Shown in pieces: positions 38,649 through 47,225 of a stretch of DNA of 64,000 nucleotides; positions within the stretch are counted from its first letter, which is position 1, and each line of letters starts with the position of its first letter. The translations under genes and the position numbers were made by a program. Location of the stretch: NCBI GenBank assembly GCA_019456165.1, contig VRUJ01000007.1:1-64000 (forward strand), read 5' to 3'. Source of the stretch: Chloroflexota bacterium (GTDB taxonomy: Bacteria > Chloroflexota > Anaerolineae > Anaerolineales > UBA11579). The notes under the pieces were generated by a model that was given only the letters and a program-made list of their open reading frames with translations, did no database searches and was not told the origin of the DNA.

Positions 38649-39044
38649 TGGAGATGGCGGGAATCGAACCCGCGTCCGCAAGATTAAGCATCCGAATATC
38701 TACGAGCGTAGTTGCTTGTTTGTTATCATCGTTTGGCCCACAACCAACAAAGGATTCAAACGAATAGCCGCTGGGGCCCGAAGGCCCCTCTTAAGTGCGT
38801 TTAGCGGCGTACCGCACAGCACTCCAGCATTGTGTCGCCGGTTCCTTCACCAGCCGGAGCATGGGGAAGGAGGGCGCGACCCGCTTAGGGGGTCGATACT
38901 GATCTATCTAATTGCTTACGCAGCTAGAGGGAGAGCAGCATAGTCAGTGCGTTCGGCACTTAAATTGTGCGCTGGTTTAACGAGATCGGCGCCTCTCGGC
39001 TCGCAATTCGGGGCCAGCCTCTTCCGTCGAAGCCAGTCATCCCC
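38649..39044 (-). ncRNA. ssrA: Transfer-messenger RNA (tmRNA)
   Basis: On the minus strand the RNA begins GGGGATGACTGGCTTCGACGG and ends with a T-arm GCGGGTTCGATTCCCGC and CATCTCCA. The 5' GGGGATG and 3' CATCTCC form the acceptor stem with one G-U pair. CCA is not encoded. The tag reading frame lies at 38957-38916: GCC start, encoding AERTDYAALPLAA and TAA stop, with the usual hydrophobic LAA-type degradation signal. tmRNA frees stalled ribosomes together with SmpB, which is also encoded here. Length is about 396 bases. Confidence 0.95.
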
Positions 39045-39052
39045 GTATAAGT

Positions 39053-39081
39053 ATTATACCATCTGGATCTTCGAATTCCAA
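39053..39081 (-). promoter_or_regulatory. Promoter of ssrA
   Basis: Minus strand: TTGGAA (39081-39076), 17-base spacer, TATAAT (39058-39053), eight bases before the tmRNA 5' end. Confidence 0.75.
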
Positions 39082-39148
39082 GTTTGGATAATTAATATTT
39101 TATAAAATTCTTGCTCGATATATTGTTGATAATTCACCAAAACTCAAA

Positions 39149-39252
39149 TGTCATTCCTTCGACTTCGCTCAGGACAGGTCTGAGCGAAGCGAAGAGTCTC
39201 TCCTTAATCTTGCATCCTAGACTCTTCGGCGCTTGGTGCCTCAGAGTGACAC
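39149..39252. repeat. REP/MITE-like palindromic repeat
   Basis: About 104 bases bounded by TGTCA and TGACA. It holds CTTCGCTCAG-N7-CTGAGCGAAG and AGAGTCT...AGACTCT, two nested hairpins. Sequences with CTTCGCTCAGGACAGG are familiar as dispersed repeats in many bacterial genomes. No protein is encoded. It lies directly downstream of arsM. Confidence 0.7.
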
Positions 39253-39256
39253 GATC

Positions 39257-39994
39257 CTATATCTCCTGTGGTTTACGAGCCGAGATCCAAGCCGAAAACA
39301 AAGAATCGTCAGATATTTCTGAGACCGGTTTGGCGCCTGGATCTTTGGTAGTTATTTGGATGTCTTCAAAACCAGCGTCTTGCAGCCCGGAAAGATAATC
39401 ATCCATTGAGAGCGCGCCAGAAACGCATGCGCTCCAAGAATCTTTATCGTTGCGTAAGCGCTCTGGTATTTGACCTTTGGCAACAATGTCCGAGACCGAT
39501 ATCCGTCCTCCAGGCTTTAAGGTCCTGAAAACCTCGGCAAACAATTTGGGTTTATCTGGTGAAAGGTTGATAACGCAATTAGAGATCACCACGTCCACGC
39601 TGTCATCTTCAACAGGAAGCTCTTCCAGGTATCCTTTGCGGAATTCGACATTGGTAAGCCCCAGCTTTTTGGCAGACGACTGCGCCCGTTCCAGCATTTC
39701 GGGGGTCATATCCACGCCGATAACATGACCGCTTTCACCTACCTGTTTGGCGGCTAGAAAACAATCCAAACCGCCGCCGGAACCGAGGTCCAAAACGGTT
39801 TCTCCGCTGATTAGCTCAGCCCGCGTGATTGGATCACCGCAGCCCAATGAGAAATCGCTGATGTCCGCGGGTAGATTAAGCAAGGTATCAGGTTGGTAGA
39901 ACTTATTGCCGCTGCAGCACGGACTTGTGGAACTGGCTCGTTTTGCATAATGCTCCCGGACGTCTGAGCGGATATCTTCTTTTAAGTTCGTCAT
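39257..39994 (-). CDS. arsM: Arsenite methyltransferase ArsM
   Basis: A 245-residue AdoMet-dependent methyltransferase that converts arsenite to methylated arsenicals. The AdoMet site is LDLGSGGGLDCF at about residues 68-79. Cys140 (SNCVINLS) and Cys190 (SACVSGAL) are 50 residues apart, as in known ArsM, and C52 plus a CC at 26-27 are candidates for the remaining thiols. It lies directly downstream of arsR, which supports the call. It is cytosolic. Confidence 0.9.
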   Translation of the reverse strand: MTNLKEDIRSDVREHYAKRASSTSPCCSGNKFYQPDTLLNLPADISDFSLGCGDPITRAELISGETVLDLGSGGGLDCFLAAKQVGESGHVIGVDMTPEMLERAQSSAKKLGLTNVEFRKGYLEELPVEDDSVDVVISNCVINLSPDKPKLFAEVFRTLKPGGRISVSDIVAKGQIPERLRNDKDSWSACVSGALSMDDYLSGLQDAGFEDIQITTKDPGAKPVSEISDDSLFSAWISARKPQEI

Positions 39995-40059
39995 AATTAG
40001 TTACTCCTTGATAGATAGATATCTGTCGATGTATGTTGTTAAAAAAATACGAAGCTCAA

Positions 40060-40389
40060 TTACATCACATCCGTTGATTCCTTATAAACTTGTGCGGCCT
40101 CGGTTTCTGGGGCGAGCACTTGCATGATATTTCCACAGCATAATGCCACACATTCTTGATTAAGCTCATAGTAGGTATTTTTGCCTTCGCTGCGCACACT
40201 AACCAGGCCAGCATCGCGCAGGATCGCAAGATGATGGGAGACAGTGGGTTGGCTGACGCCGACAGCCTCAACAATTTCGCTGACGTTCAACGCCTCACAG
40301 CAGGTCAATTGCATGATCTCTTGCCGCGTCGGGTCGGCCAAAACTTTGGCGAATTCAACAGAGGTTAATGGGTCTGATTTTGTAGTCAT
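40060..40389 (-). CDS. arsR: ArsR family arsenic/metal-responsive repressor
   Basis: A 109-residue winged-helix repressor. The recognition region is AVGVSQPTVSHHLAILRDAG at about residues 42-61. Metal-binding cysteines are Cys30-Cys31 (QLTCCEAL), near the place of the ArsR As(III) site, and a C-terminal C80, C84, C85 cluster. Repression would be lifted by As(III). It lies upstream of arsM in the same direction, with an inverted repeat just in front of its start codon. Confidence 0.9.
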   Translation of the reverse strand: MTTKSDPLTSVEFAKVLADPTRQEIMQLTCCEALNVSEIVEAVGVSQPTVSHHLAILRDAGLVSVRSEGKNTYYELNQECVALCCGNIMQVLAPETEAAQVYKESTDVM

Positions 40390-40440
40390 ATCGACAGCCT
40401 TCGATTTATATAGTTTAATTTATTCGCCCAGGATTGTCAA
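40390..40440 (-). promoter_or_regulatory. arsR promoter and candidate ArsR operator
   Basis: Minus strand: TTGACA (40440-40435), 17-base spacer, TAAACT (40417-40412). Between it and the arsR start lies ATCGA-N6-TCGAT (40390-40405), close to the ATCAA-N6-TTGAT pattern bound by ArsR/SmtB proteins. Confidence 0.65.
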
Positions 40441-40484
40441 GCGAAAGGACAAGAATTATATGTGATATTTGGGAGCGCTGAAAA

Positions 40485-41426
40485 TCAAGTCTTCGAATCC
40501 AGCAAATCTACCTGCTCATCTGTCAGGCTCCAACCAAGGGCGCCGAGGTTTTCGCGTGCCTGGCGTAGGTTTTTTGCTCCTGGGATGGGCAGCGTGCCTT
40601 TGCAGATGGTCCAATTAATGGCTACCTGTGCGGGCGTTTTACCGTCGTGCTTCTCGCCAATATTGCGCAGCAAATTGACAAAGGATGTGAGTTCTCTCAG
40701 TTTTTTACGGCTGGTGCGCAGGCTGCGAATACCGGGTGGGGGGTTTTCTACGCTGTACTTTCCGGTCAGTAAACCTTGTTCCAAGGGGCTGTAAGCTACA
40801 ACAGTTACGTCTAATTCTTCGCACACCTTGAGCAGCCCCTTGCGCTCAACTTGACGCGAAAACAAGCTGTATCTCAACTGGTTGGCTGCAAGGGGGATAC
40901 CAAATTTAGCCAAAGCTGAATGTGCCCGCCGGGTTTGTTCGATGCCGTAATTCGAGACTCCCACATTATCGATCAAACCTTCATCGACAGCTTGGGCCAT
41001 AGCTTGCATCCATCTCCCGATGGAAACCGTAGGTATCGGCCAGTGGATTAGATATAAATCCACTTTTTCCATTTCCAGGCGGTCCAGGCTGCGGCGGAGA
41101 GCGCTAAGAAGCGATTTGCCTCTGAGCCGCCAGGGGAAAGGCATGAATTTCGTGGTAACGATGACTTTTTCTTGGGAGGATTTTATAAAACGGCCCAGTA
41201 ATGTCTCGGACCTCCCAGAGCCGTAAATTTCTGCGGTATCAAAAAAGGTTACACCAGCTTCCAGACTAGCTTCAAATGCTTGTTTCAAATCTTCGTCGCT
41301 AAAACCCCCTTTTCCGTAATCCCACATCAAACGGTCGCCCCAGGCCATTGTGCCAATGCCCAACGGTTTTATCGTTAACCCGCTAATGCCAATTCGGATG
41401 TTTTTGTGTGATTGTGTTGCTGCCAT
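40485..41426 (-). CDS. Aldo/keto reductase
   Basis: A 313-residue (beta/alpha)8-barrel reductase using NADPH. The tetrad residues are in TFFDTAEIYGSG (Asp, Tyr), VTTKF (Lys) and YLIHWP (His). C-terminal INWTICKGTLPIPGAKNLRQ is the cofactor phosphate-binding part. The substrate is unknown. It is divergent from nothing obvious and stands alone behind arsR. Confidence 0.9.
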   Translation of the reverse strand: MAATQSHKNIRIGISGLTIKPLGIGTMAWGDRLMWDYGKGGFSDEDLKQAFEASLEAGVTFFDTAEIYGSGRSETLLGRFIKSSQEKVIVTTKFMPFPWRLRGKSLLSALRRSLDRLEMEKVDLYLIHWPIPTVSIGRWMQAMAQAVDEGLIDNVGVSNYGIEQTRRAHSALAKFGIPLAANQLRYSLFSRQVERKGLLKVCEELDVTVVAYSPLEQGLLTGKYSVENPPPGIRSLRTSRKKLRELTSFVNLLRNIGEKHDGKTPAQVAINWTICKGTLPIPGAKNLRQARENLGALGWSLTDEQVDLLDSKT

Positions 41427-41521
41427 TGTCCGATATCCTCCTCGCGATTGTGAAATTATTTCATTGTGATAGCGGACTGGGATTATAACAGAAAGAATAA
41501 CTCATGTTGATTTTAAAGCTT

Positions 41522-41561
41522 AGACCTGACTGGTCTCAAATTGAACTGACTAGTCAGGTCT
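41522..41561. repeat. 40-base imperfect palindrome
   Basis: AGACCTGACTGGT and ACTAGTCAGGTCT pair over 13 bases with one mismatch around a 14-base centre, flanked by TA on each side. There is no T-run, and it lies between two minus-strand genes, so it is probably a small mobile or REP-type palindrome rather than a terminator. Confidence 0.5.
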
Positions 41562-41600
41562 ACAATTTATATGTTGGCGGGTTAGATTATGTTTATCTGC

Positions 41601-42110
41601 TTAATCTGCCTCGTTCGCTTTATTCAACCTTCTCTGGCGAAAGGTGCCTGACATAAAAGCCCCAAAGCTAAACATGATCGCATAGGAAACTAATAAGATC
41701 CAACCTAAATATGGGACCAAGGCCGCTAAAACCAAAGTTGAACCCCCGAGAAAAACTTTCTGTAACTGAGGGCGTTCGGAGTAGAGGCGTTCGCCCAGCA
41801 CATTTACCAGACTGGTGAGACCAAAAGAAGTTCCTACTATTAACCATACCAGGGCAACCAAGGCGATCAGGATTGGTATGATTCCCAGAGGGCTTCCCAA
41901 GGCATTACCTAATGCGAACATGCCAATTATCACTGCTATGAAGAACAGAGTATTTACAACGCCAAGTAGAAAGGTACGCCCCTGCGGATTCTCAATTACC
42001 ATGCGTGTTCGCTCAACAGGGTTTGAGAATAAGGCGCCAATGGTTAAGAACATGGCGTTGACTGCTGTTAGAGCCAGGATGGCTCCAAAAAAAATTCCTA
42101 AAATTTGCAT
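41601..42110 (-). CDS. Four-helix membrane protein, anti-sigma gene neighbour
   Basis: A 169-residue integral membrane protein with about four helices (ILGIFFGAILALTAVNAMFL; GVVNTLFFIAVIIGMFALGNAL; IPILIALVALVWLIVGTS; LVLAALVPYLGWILLVSYAIMFSFGAF) and a basic C-terminus. No family is recognised. It lies 56 bases downstream of the anti-sigma gene in the same direction, so it may be part of the sigma-controlled operon. Confidence 0.65.
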   Translation of the reverse strand: MQILGIFFGAILALTAVNAMFLTIGALFSNPVERTRMVIENPQGRTFLLGVVNTLFFIAVIIGMFALGNALGSPLGIIPILIALVALVWLIVGTSFGLTSLVNVLGERLYSERPQLQKVFLGGSTLVLAALVPYLGWILLVSYAIMFSFGAFMSGTFRQRRLNKANEAD

Positions 42111-42166
42111 GATGTCCTCCGGTAAATGTGGTTGATAAAGAATCTCGCAGATTACTGCAGAATTCT

Positions 42167-42766
42167 TTATTGGTGTGCTCGAAAATTATTATGATTGGTT
42201 TCTTTTAGGAGCACTCGGTTGCCAACCAGCCAGAGTAAAGTTGCGCTGATGGCGAGGGGTAACAGGTAAATCGTGGATACAACAGGGCTCGAGCCTTCAA
42301 ATATTGTGCCGCTTATTTGTAAAAAGAATTCCTTAGTAGGGTTGATTAAAGAATAAATAATGGAATTAGTTGTGAGATTAATGTCTGATGCAACAACTTG
42401 TAAATCAATAGAAATATTTGGGATTTGAGGGATTAAAAACTCCGCGTTGATCATGGGCCAGGCTTTCCAAATAACAAACAAAGCCAAAATTGTTTGGGCA
42501 GCAAGCACCAACCTCCAACGAGTCGTGATTCTATTTGGGCTTTCGATCGCGGCTATGACAAATGGGGTCAAATCAGTTTCCAAACGGAATTCCGGTATTG
42601 ATTCGATTTCCGAAAAGAGGGCTTTGAGGTTTTCCAATTCTTGCCGACATAGCTGGCAAGTGGAAATATGGGTATCAATGTCCAGCCTTTCTGCCTCTTC
42701 CAGGGCATTGTCTAGATATGCATGCATCTGCGTTTCTGGAATATGGTGTTGCCTAAGCAAACTCAT
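42167..42766 (-). CDS. Zinc-finger anti-sigma factor
   Basis: A 199-residue membrane anti-sigma factor. The N-terminal zinc anti-sigma motif H33-x3-C37-x2-C40 (DTHISTCQLC) binds the sigma factor; a helix at LVLAAQTILALFVIWKAW and one at IYLLPLAISATLLWLV anchor it in the membrane. Release of the sigma factor would follow a signal at the outside. Its start overlaps the end of the sigma gene by 14 bases, the usual sigma/anti-sigma arrangement. Confidence 0.88.
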   Translation of the reverse strand: MSLLRQHHIPETQMHAYLDNALEEAERLDIDTHISTCQLCRQELENLKALFSEIESIPEFRLETDLTPFVIAAIESPNRITTRWRLVLAAQTILALFVIWKAWPMINAEFLIPQIPNISIDLQVVASDINLTTNSIIYSLINPTKEFFLQISGTIFEGSSPVVSTIYLLPLAISATLLWLVGNRVLLKETNHNNFRAHQ

Positions 42767-43307
42767 GTATTTTCAACCTTTTGGCAAGCTGTTTGCGCGC
42801 TCGGAATAAGTGACTTTTGACATCGCTGAGGGGGAGGTTAAGTTCGGCTGATATTTCTGCATAGCTGAGTTCCTGGTAATGACGTAATTCAATTGCCATT
42901 CGGTAATGTGCTGGTAGTGAGGTAATCACCTCTCGGAGAAATTCTTTATTTTCGACGTATATCCTTTCTACTTCAGGGCTCGATTTCTGGGTGTTCGCTG
43001 GATAGTCGCGTTCCTCATCAAGTAGGTGGTGTGGAGACGCAGCAATTTTTAGATGGTTGTAGCACAAGTTTGCGGCCATACGTCTGATCCAAGGCCCGAA
43101 GTGACGCTCAAGGTCGTAAGAAGCCAGGCGTTGAAAGGCACGGATGAAGGCTTCTTGGGTTAGATCTTCTGCGTCGCGGCGCTCTCCAAGCAGGCGGTAA
43201 CACACATTGAAAACCGTATTCTGGTATCGCTGAACGAGCTCGCCATAGGCTTCGGTTTGACCAGCCCGGGTCTGTTTCACCAGGGCACGATCGCTAGTCT
43301 GGCTCAT
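42753..43307 (-). CDS. ECF sigma factor (RpoE family)
   Basis: A 184-residue group IV sigma factor. Region 2 (YQNTVFNVCYRLLGERRDAEDLTQEAFIRAF split by motif) is at about residues 25-70 and region 4 (SYAEISAELNLPLSDVKSHLFRARKQL) at about 145-175. It redirects RNA polymerase to extracytoplasmic-stress promoters under the control of the following anti-sigma factor. A TGCAACTT element on the minus strand at 43347-43340 could be its own -35 site, but this is a guess. Confidence 0.9.
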   Translation of the reverse strand: MSQTSDRALVKQTRAGQTEAYGELVQRYQNTVFNVCYRLLGERRDAEDLTQEAFIRAFQRLASYDLERHFGPWIRRMAANLCYNHLKIAASPHHLLDEERDYPANTQKSSPEVERIYVENKEFLREVITSLPAHYRMAIELRHYQELSYAEISAELNLPLSDVKSHLFRARKQLAKRLKIHEFA

Positions 43308-43387
43308 TTCTATATAGTACTACACTCAAAATGTAGAAAAAGTTGCAGATAAGAATCAGTATTTATTTGATTGGTTTGGGAATGTAA

Positions 43388-43744
43388 TTAGATCCACTCC
43401 CCCTGTGTGGTGCGCTCATCTTGGACATTGCCAGTATTAAGTGTAGATTTTGGCTCAATGAGGATAAGGTGAACTTCCTCCTCGGCGATAGGTTTATGTT
43501 CTATTCCTTTGGGTACAATCAGAAATTCCCCTTCCCTCAGCTGGATGTCTTGATCCCTGAATTTAATTAGCAAGTTGCCTTTAACGACCATAAATAGCTC
43601 GTCTTCATTTTCATGGTGATGCCAAATAAATTCTCCCTTTAATTTGGCTAGTTTGACGTGCACATCATTCAATTCACCCACGATCTTTGGACTCCAATAG
43701 TCATCGAAGAGTGAAAATTTTTGCTCAAGATTTATTTTCTCCAT
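43388..43744 (-). CDS. Cupin-domain protein
   Basis: A 118-residue single cupin. The metal-binding His and Glu lie in FIWHHHENEDELFMVVKG and the second motif in GEFLIVPKGIEHKPIAEEE. Such small cupins bind a metal and act as mannose-6-phosphate-isomerase-like enzymes, isomerases or sensors. The partner or substrate is not shown here. It is on the minus strand, like the genes beside it. Confidence 0.8.
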   Translation of the reverse strand: MEKINLEQKFSLFDDYWSPKIVGELNDVHVKLAKLKGEFIWHHHENEDELFMVVKGNLLIKFRDQDIQLREGEFLIVPKGIEHKPIAEEEVHLILIEPKSTLNTGNVQDERTTQGEWI

Positions 43745-43828
43745 TTTTTTGCTCCGTTGAAATTATCGATCTCTCCCCTGTTCGTAAGCTTGAGATAAAT
43801 AGAATTATAGATTGGCAAATCTGGTAGT

Positions 43829-44530
43829 TTAAGCCCCTTTCTCGATTTGCTCAAGCTGCCATTCGAAATCAATGTCTCCCTTGTAGAATTTTTCGGGGTT
43901 TTCAAGCGCCCAGAGCTGTTTGCGGATTACAATATTTTTTGGATCAATCCTGACTGCTTTCCTCCAGGTTGCCACTGCTGCCTTCTTATTATTTTTCCGG
44001 ATCAATTCAAGCCCATCTTTGAACAAGGCGATTGCTTTATCCCCTTTCAAACTTCTGGTAAACCTTGCAGTAATGTGCAACTCAGCATCTCCCAACCAGC
44101 CTTCGAGCATCATTCTTGTACTTTCATTGCGAATATCAAATCCCCCACCTTCAATATGTTGAATTTGCCCGTTTTCATCGATGAGTACTCCACAAGGGAT
44201 TACTTTATACCCCAACAGGCTGCCAAATAAATTTTCCTCATCAATCAGGTTAATGAAAGTCGCGTTAGCTTTTTTAACATATTCAATAGCTCTTTCTGGG
44301 CCGAGCGCGTCGCTCGCGATTGCAATTATCTCGTTACCTTCGTCTTTGAAATCCTCAGATAATTTCTGTCAATCGATTAATTGATCTCGGGAACTTGACC
44401 AGGAGCCCCAAATAAATATGATAACTTTTTTGCCGCGGAATTGAGATAAATCGTAATCATCCCCTCCCAGAGACGGAAAAGTTATTCCAGGCATAAACAT
44501 GCCTGGACGGATTTGGTCAGGAATTTCCAT
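43829..44530 (-). pseudogene. Thioredoxin-like (TlpA/ResA type) gene interrupted by an in-frame TGA
   Basis: The frame runs from ATG 44530 through codon 53, meets TGA at 44371-44369, and continues in the same frame to 43829. Fused, it would be 233 residues: a redoxin N-terminus (FMPGITFPSLGGDDYDLSQF, then FIWGSW) joined to a normal thioredoxin core (LGYKVIPCGVLIDENGQIQH) and a helical tail with a TPR-like stretch. The expected CxxC is missing: after the SW the residues are SSSR. The TGA lies at a place where relatives of this fold often have a bulky hydrophobic residue. It is most simply a nonsense mutation. A Sec codon is less likely, as no convincing hairpin follows. A sequencing error is possible. 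Confidence 0.6.
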
Positions 44531-44538
44531 GCGAATTT

Positions 44539-46476
44539 TTAAGGGATTTCAATTGTAACTACTAATGGCAGGTGATCGGAGGCCATCGATTGAATGATTT
44601 CAAAATCTGTAAATGTAAGGTCATCAGTAGCCCAAATATAATCGATTTGGTGGTCTGGGTATGCGGAATAATAAGTATAAGTAGGCTGATCTCCTAGAAT
44701 TGCAGAGATATCGATAAGTCCGGCATCCAGCAAGATCCTGTAAGCGTTAGAATCCGGTCTTGCATTTAAATCTCCCAGAAAAATTGTTGTGGGATTGTTT
44801 GCTATGGCGCTGATTATCTCAGATGCTTGAATGTCTCGCTCCGCATCTTGATTATCTCGGTGTGAGAAATGTGTGCCTATCATCGTAAAGGTTCCCCCAC
44901 CCACATTAATTTCAGCAGTGAAATATCCGCGCATCAAAAGTAGATCTTCTGGAGGAAGATCATGTTGCTCATAGCTATCGATGGGGTAGCGGCTTAGAAT
45001 GGCATTTCCCCACTGGGCATCCGCGGTGGGGTTGAACATATACGGCATATCCAAACGCTGGGAGAGCCAGGTGAGCATGTCTGTTGGAGCCCAAATCAAC
45101 CAGCCGCGTGAAATCTCTTGGAAACCAACCACATCTGCACCGCTATCTTCGATCACCTGGGCTATTGCCTCCAGGTCTAATCGGCCAGCGGTGTTGAAGC
45201 CATTATGTAAGTTATAGGTCATTACGCGGATGGTTTTATTGCTTGAAGGCGGGGAGATGGCAGCAGGATTACCCCAGGTAAACGCGAGTCCAAGAGGCAC
45301 AACCAGCAGCAGCCCAGCCGCGTACGCGGGTTTGAGATTTAATTGCACATCCCCGTATGTGATTTGGCCCCGTCCAGCGATAACAGCGCCCATGGCTACA
45401 AGAACAGCTGTGATCGGCAAAAGAGTTTGGGCGCGTAAGCCCAAGGAAATATCAAATGAAACATAATAAACAAATGTGAGTAATACAAATAGAATTTGAC
45501 CCACACCGTTGACTACTGAAGCTCGCATTAAACCGCTTTTGGTTGCCTCCCATCCTAACCCTATAAATAAAATCATCGCAATTACAATGCTAAAGATATG
45601 CCCCCCAAGTAATTGCAAAACTGCTATCCAACCAGTTGCTTCGGGGTTGAGCAGCGAAGCTACCAGAATTAATCCAGCGATTAAGGACGCACCAAAAGTG
45701 CGTAATCCACTGCGCGCCACTTGAGCCGCTCCGAATAAACCAAGCGCGTTTCCAAACACAACCAAGGCCCCTGCGGCTGGAGTCTCCCATCCGGTGAGGG
45801 CAGATATGCGAGCGACATTTTGGAATACAATGAGCTGCAAGAAAATCCATGGACCTAACGCTGCCAATGCAAAAGTGCGCCCCCAGTTCCCATCGCTGGA
45901 AATATCAGGAGAAACATCAAGATCTTCTTTGCGCAGGGAGTCAAACATTTCTAACATAAGCAAGGCGACCAATAATATTGGAATGAAGCCAGGCCACCAG
46001 GATAGATCTAAAGTTTGAGCTGCGATATGAATTGCCGTATCAAGGCTCATTCCTATTAGGAAAGCAAAACCAAATTTGACTGTTCCTTGGGTTCCCATTG
46101 GTCTGGCAATCCCCAATCGTATTGGAATAAACATGAGAAATAGGGCAGTCCCGATAGCCGAAAGTAAATAATCTGTGTTTGGGGAGGTCGAAATCTGTTC
46201 AACAAAGCGAATTAGACCTACACCCCCAGCAGAAATCCACACAGCATTACGCGGTCCTGCTAGCTTCCAAATGACACCTGCCAGAAAACTAAGCGAAAAA
46301 ATTCCTATGGCAATCGGTGCCAGGTCTAAGGAGCCGACACCCTGGGAATCTCTCAAATAGCCGACAAAGCTGGGAAGCAATACGCGAATTAGCTGTAACC
46401 CGAATAATACAGTTAATGATGTCACCATCCACCCCTGGATTTGCTTGCTGATAGACTCGTTCGAATTCGTTGCCAT
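44539..46476 (-). CDS. Multi-spanning membrane protein with endonuclease/exonuclease/phosphatase domain
   Basis: A 645-residue fusion. Residues about 1-420 contain roughly a dozen membrane helices. Residues about 430-645 form an EEP-fold hydrolase with the expected metal and catalytic residues (VMTYNLHNGFN, VVGFQEIS, MIGTHFSHRD, FLGDLNARPDSNAY and SDHLPLVVTI). The catalytic domain would sit outside the membrane or on one face of it. EEP enzymes cleave phosphodiesters of nucleic acids or inositol lipids; the membrane anchor makes lipid or polymer substrates plausible. No named family is claimed. Confidence 0.85.
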   Translation of the reverse strand: MATNSNESISKQIQGWMVTSLTVLFGLQLIRVLLPSFVGYLRDSQGVGSLDLAPIAIGIFSLSFLAGVIWKLAGPRNAVWISAGGVGLIRFVEQISTSPNTDYLLSAIGTALFLMFIPIRLGIARPMGTQGTVKFGFAFLIGMSLDTAIHIAAQTLDLSWWPGFIPILLVALLMLEMFDSLRKEDLDVSPDISSDGNWGRTFALAALGPWIFLQLIVFQNVARISALTGWETPAAGALVVFGNALGLFGAAQVARSGLRTFGASLIAGLILVASLLNPEATGWIAVLQLLGGHIFSIVIAMILFIGLGWEATKSGLMRASVVNGVGQILFVLLTFVYYVSFDISLGLRAQTLLPITAVLVAMGAVIAGRGQITYGDVQLNLKPAYAAGLLLVVPLGLAFTWGNPAAISPPSSNKTIRVMTYNLHNGFNTAGRLDLEAIAQVIEDSGADVVGFQEISRGWLIWAPTDMLTWLSQRLDMPYMFNPTADAQWGNAILSRYPIDSYEQHDLPPEDLLLMRGYFTAEINVGGGTFTMIGTHFSHRDNQDAERDIQASEIISAIANNPTTIFLGDLNARPDSNAYRILLDAGLIDISAILGDQPTYTYYSAYPDHQIDYIWATDDLTFTDFEIIQSMASDHLPLVVTIEIP

Positions 46477-46551
46477 TTTCTCGTCTCCTCGTTTGGGTAA
46501 ATTTCAAAACATTTTGGTAGATTTCGATACTAAAAATGATTATTGATTAGA

Positions 46552-47190
46552 TTAATTATTCTTCTCCCCACCATCCCTGTACCCTTTATCGGGATCGCGG
46601 AAATAATCTCTGATACCGTCAGGTGTGCGTATAAGCTTTATAGTATATGGGAGAATTGATATCAGCATTATAATTACGCTGTAACCAAAAAGAAGAAATA
46701 TTTCGTTTTCAAATTCTTGGATTCGTAAAAGAGCTAATAACAAAATAAAACCCACGGAGGAAGATATGATCATGTTGCTGGTAATGGCGAGCACTGATAG
46801 GCCGATAATTAATGAGAGCAACGCCTGGGGGAAGGCAAACCACACCGCCAAACCAGTAACAACTGAAATTCCTTTCCCTCCTCTAAATCCCAGCCAAACG
46901 GGCCAATTATGGCCTGCCACGGCTCCTAAACCGGCCCAAATATAATCAGAGTACTCTAAGCCCAAGGCTCTAGATGCGACTATAGCGCTAACCCCTTTTA
47001 ACGCATCCAGCACACCTGCTAAAATACCCCATCCCAACCCCACACTAAAGAAGGTGTTTCTACCACCTACGTTCTTGCTACCCACCTCCCGGAGATCGAT
47101 ACCCTTTGCTAGTTTAGCTACGATTTGAGGGAACGAGATTGAGCCAATCAGATAGCCGACAACGATACTTATAAAGGTTAGGAAATTCAC
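46552..47190 (-). CDS. plsY: Glycerol-3-phosphate acyltransferase PlsY
   Basis: A 212-residue membrane enzyme that acylates glycerol 3-phosphate with acyl-phosphate in phospholipid synthesis. The topology of about five to six helices fits the family. Motif 2-like NWPVWLGFRGGKGISV is intact. The first motif, usually GSGNIGATN, reads GSKNVGGRN, so it is divergent. It is most likely a PlsY paralogue; activity needs testing. Confidence 0.8.
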   Translation of the reverse strand: MNFLTFISIVVGYLIGSISFPQIVAKLAKGIDLREVGSKNVGGRNTFFSVGLGWGILAGVLDALKGVSAIVASRALGLEYSDYIWAGLGAVAGHNWPVWLGFRGGKGISVVTGLAVWFAFPQALLSLIIGLSVLAITSNMIISSSVGFILLLALLRIQEFENEIFLLFGYSVIIMLISILPYTIKLIRTPDGIRDYFRDPDKGYRDGGEKNN

Positions 47191-47225
47191 CTTCTCCTCC
47201 TTGAATTAGAAGTTTACCTATTATA

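Noticed and set aside
38716..38943. A 75-codon ORF on the plus strand
   Set aside because: It lies on the opposite strand of tmRNA and is an accidental frame.
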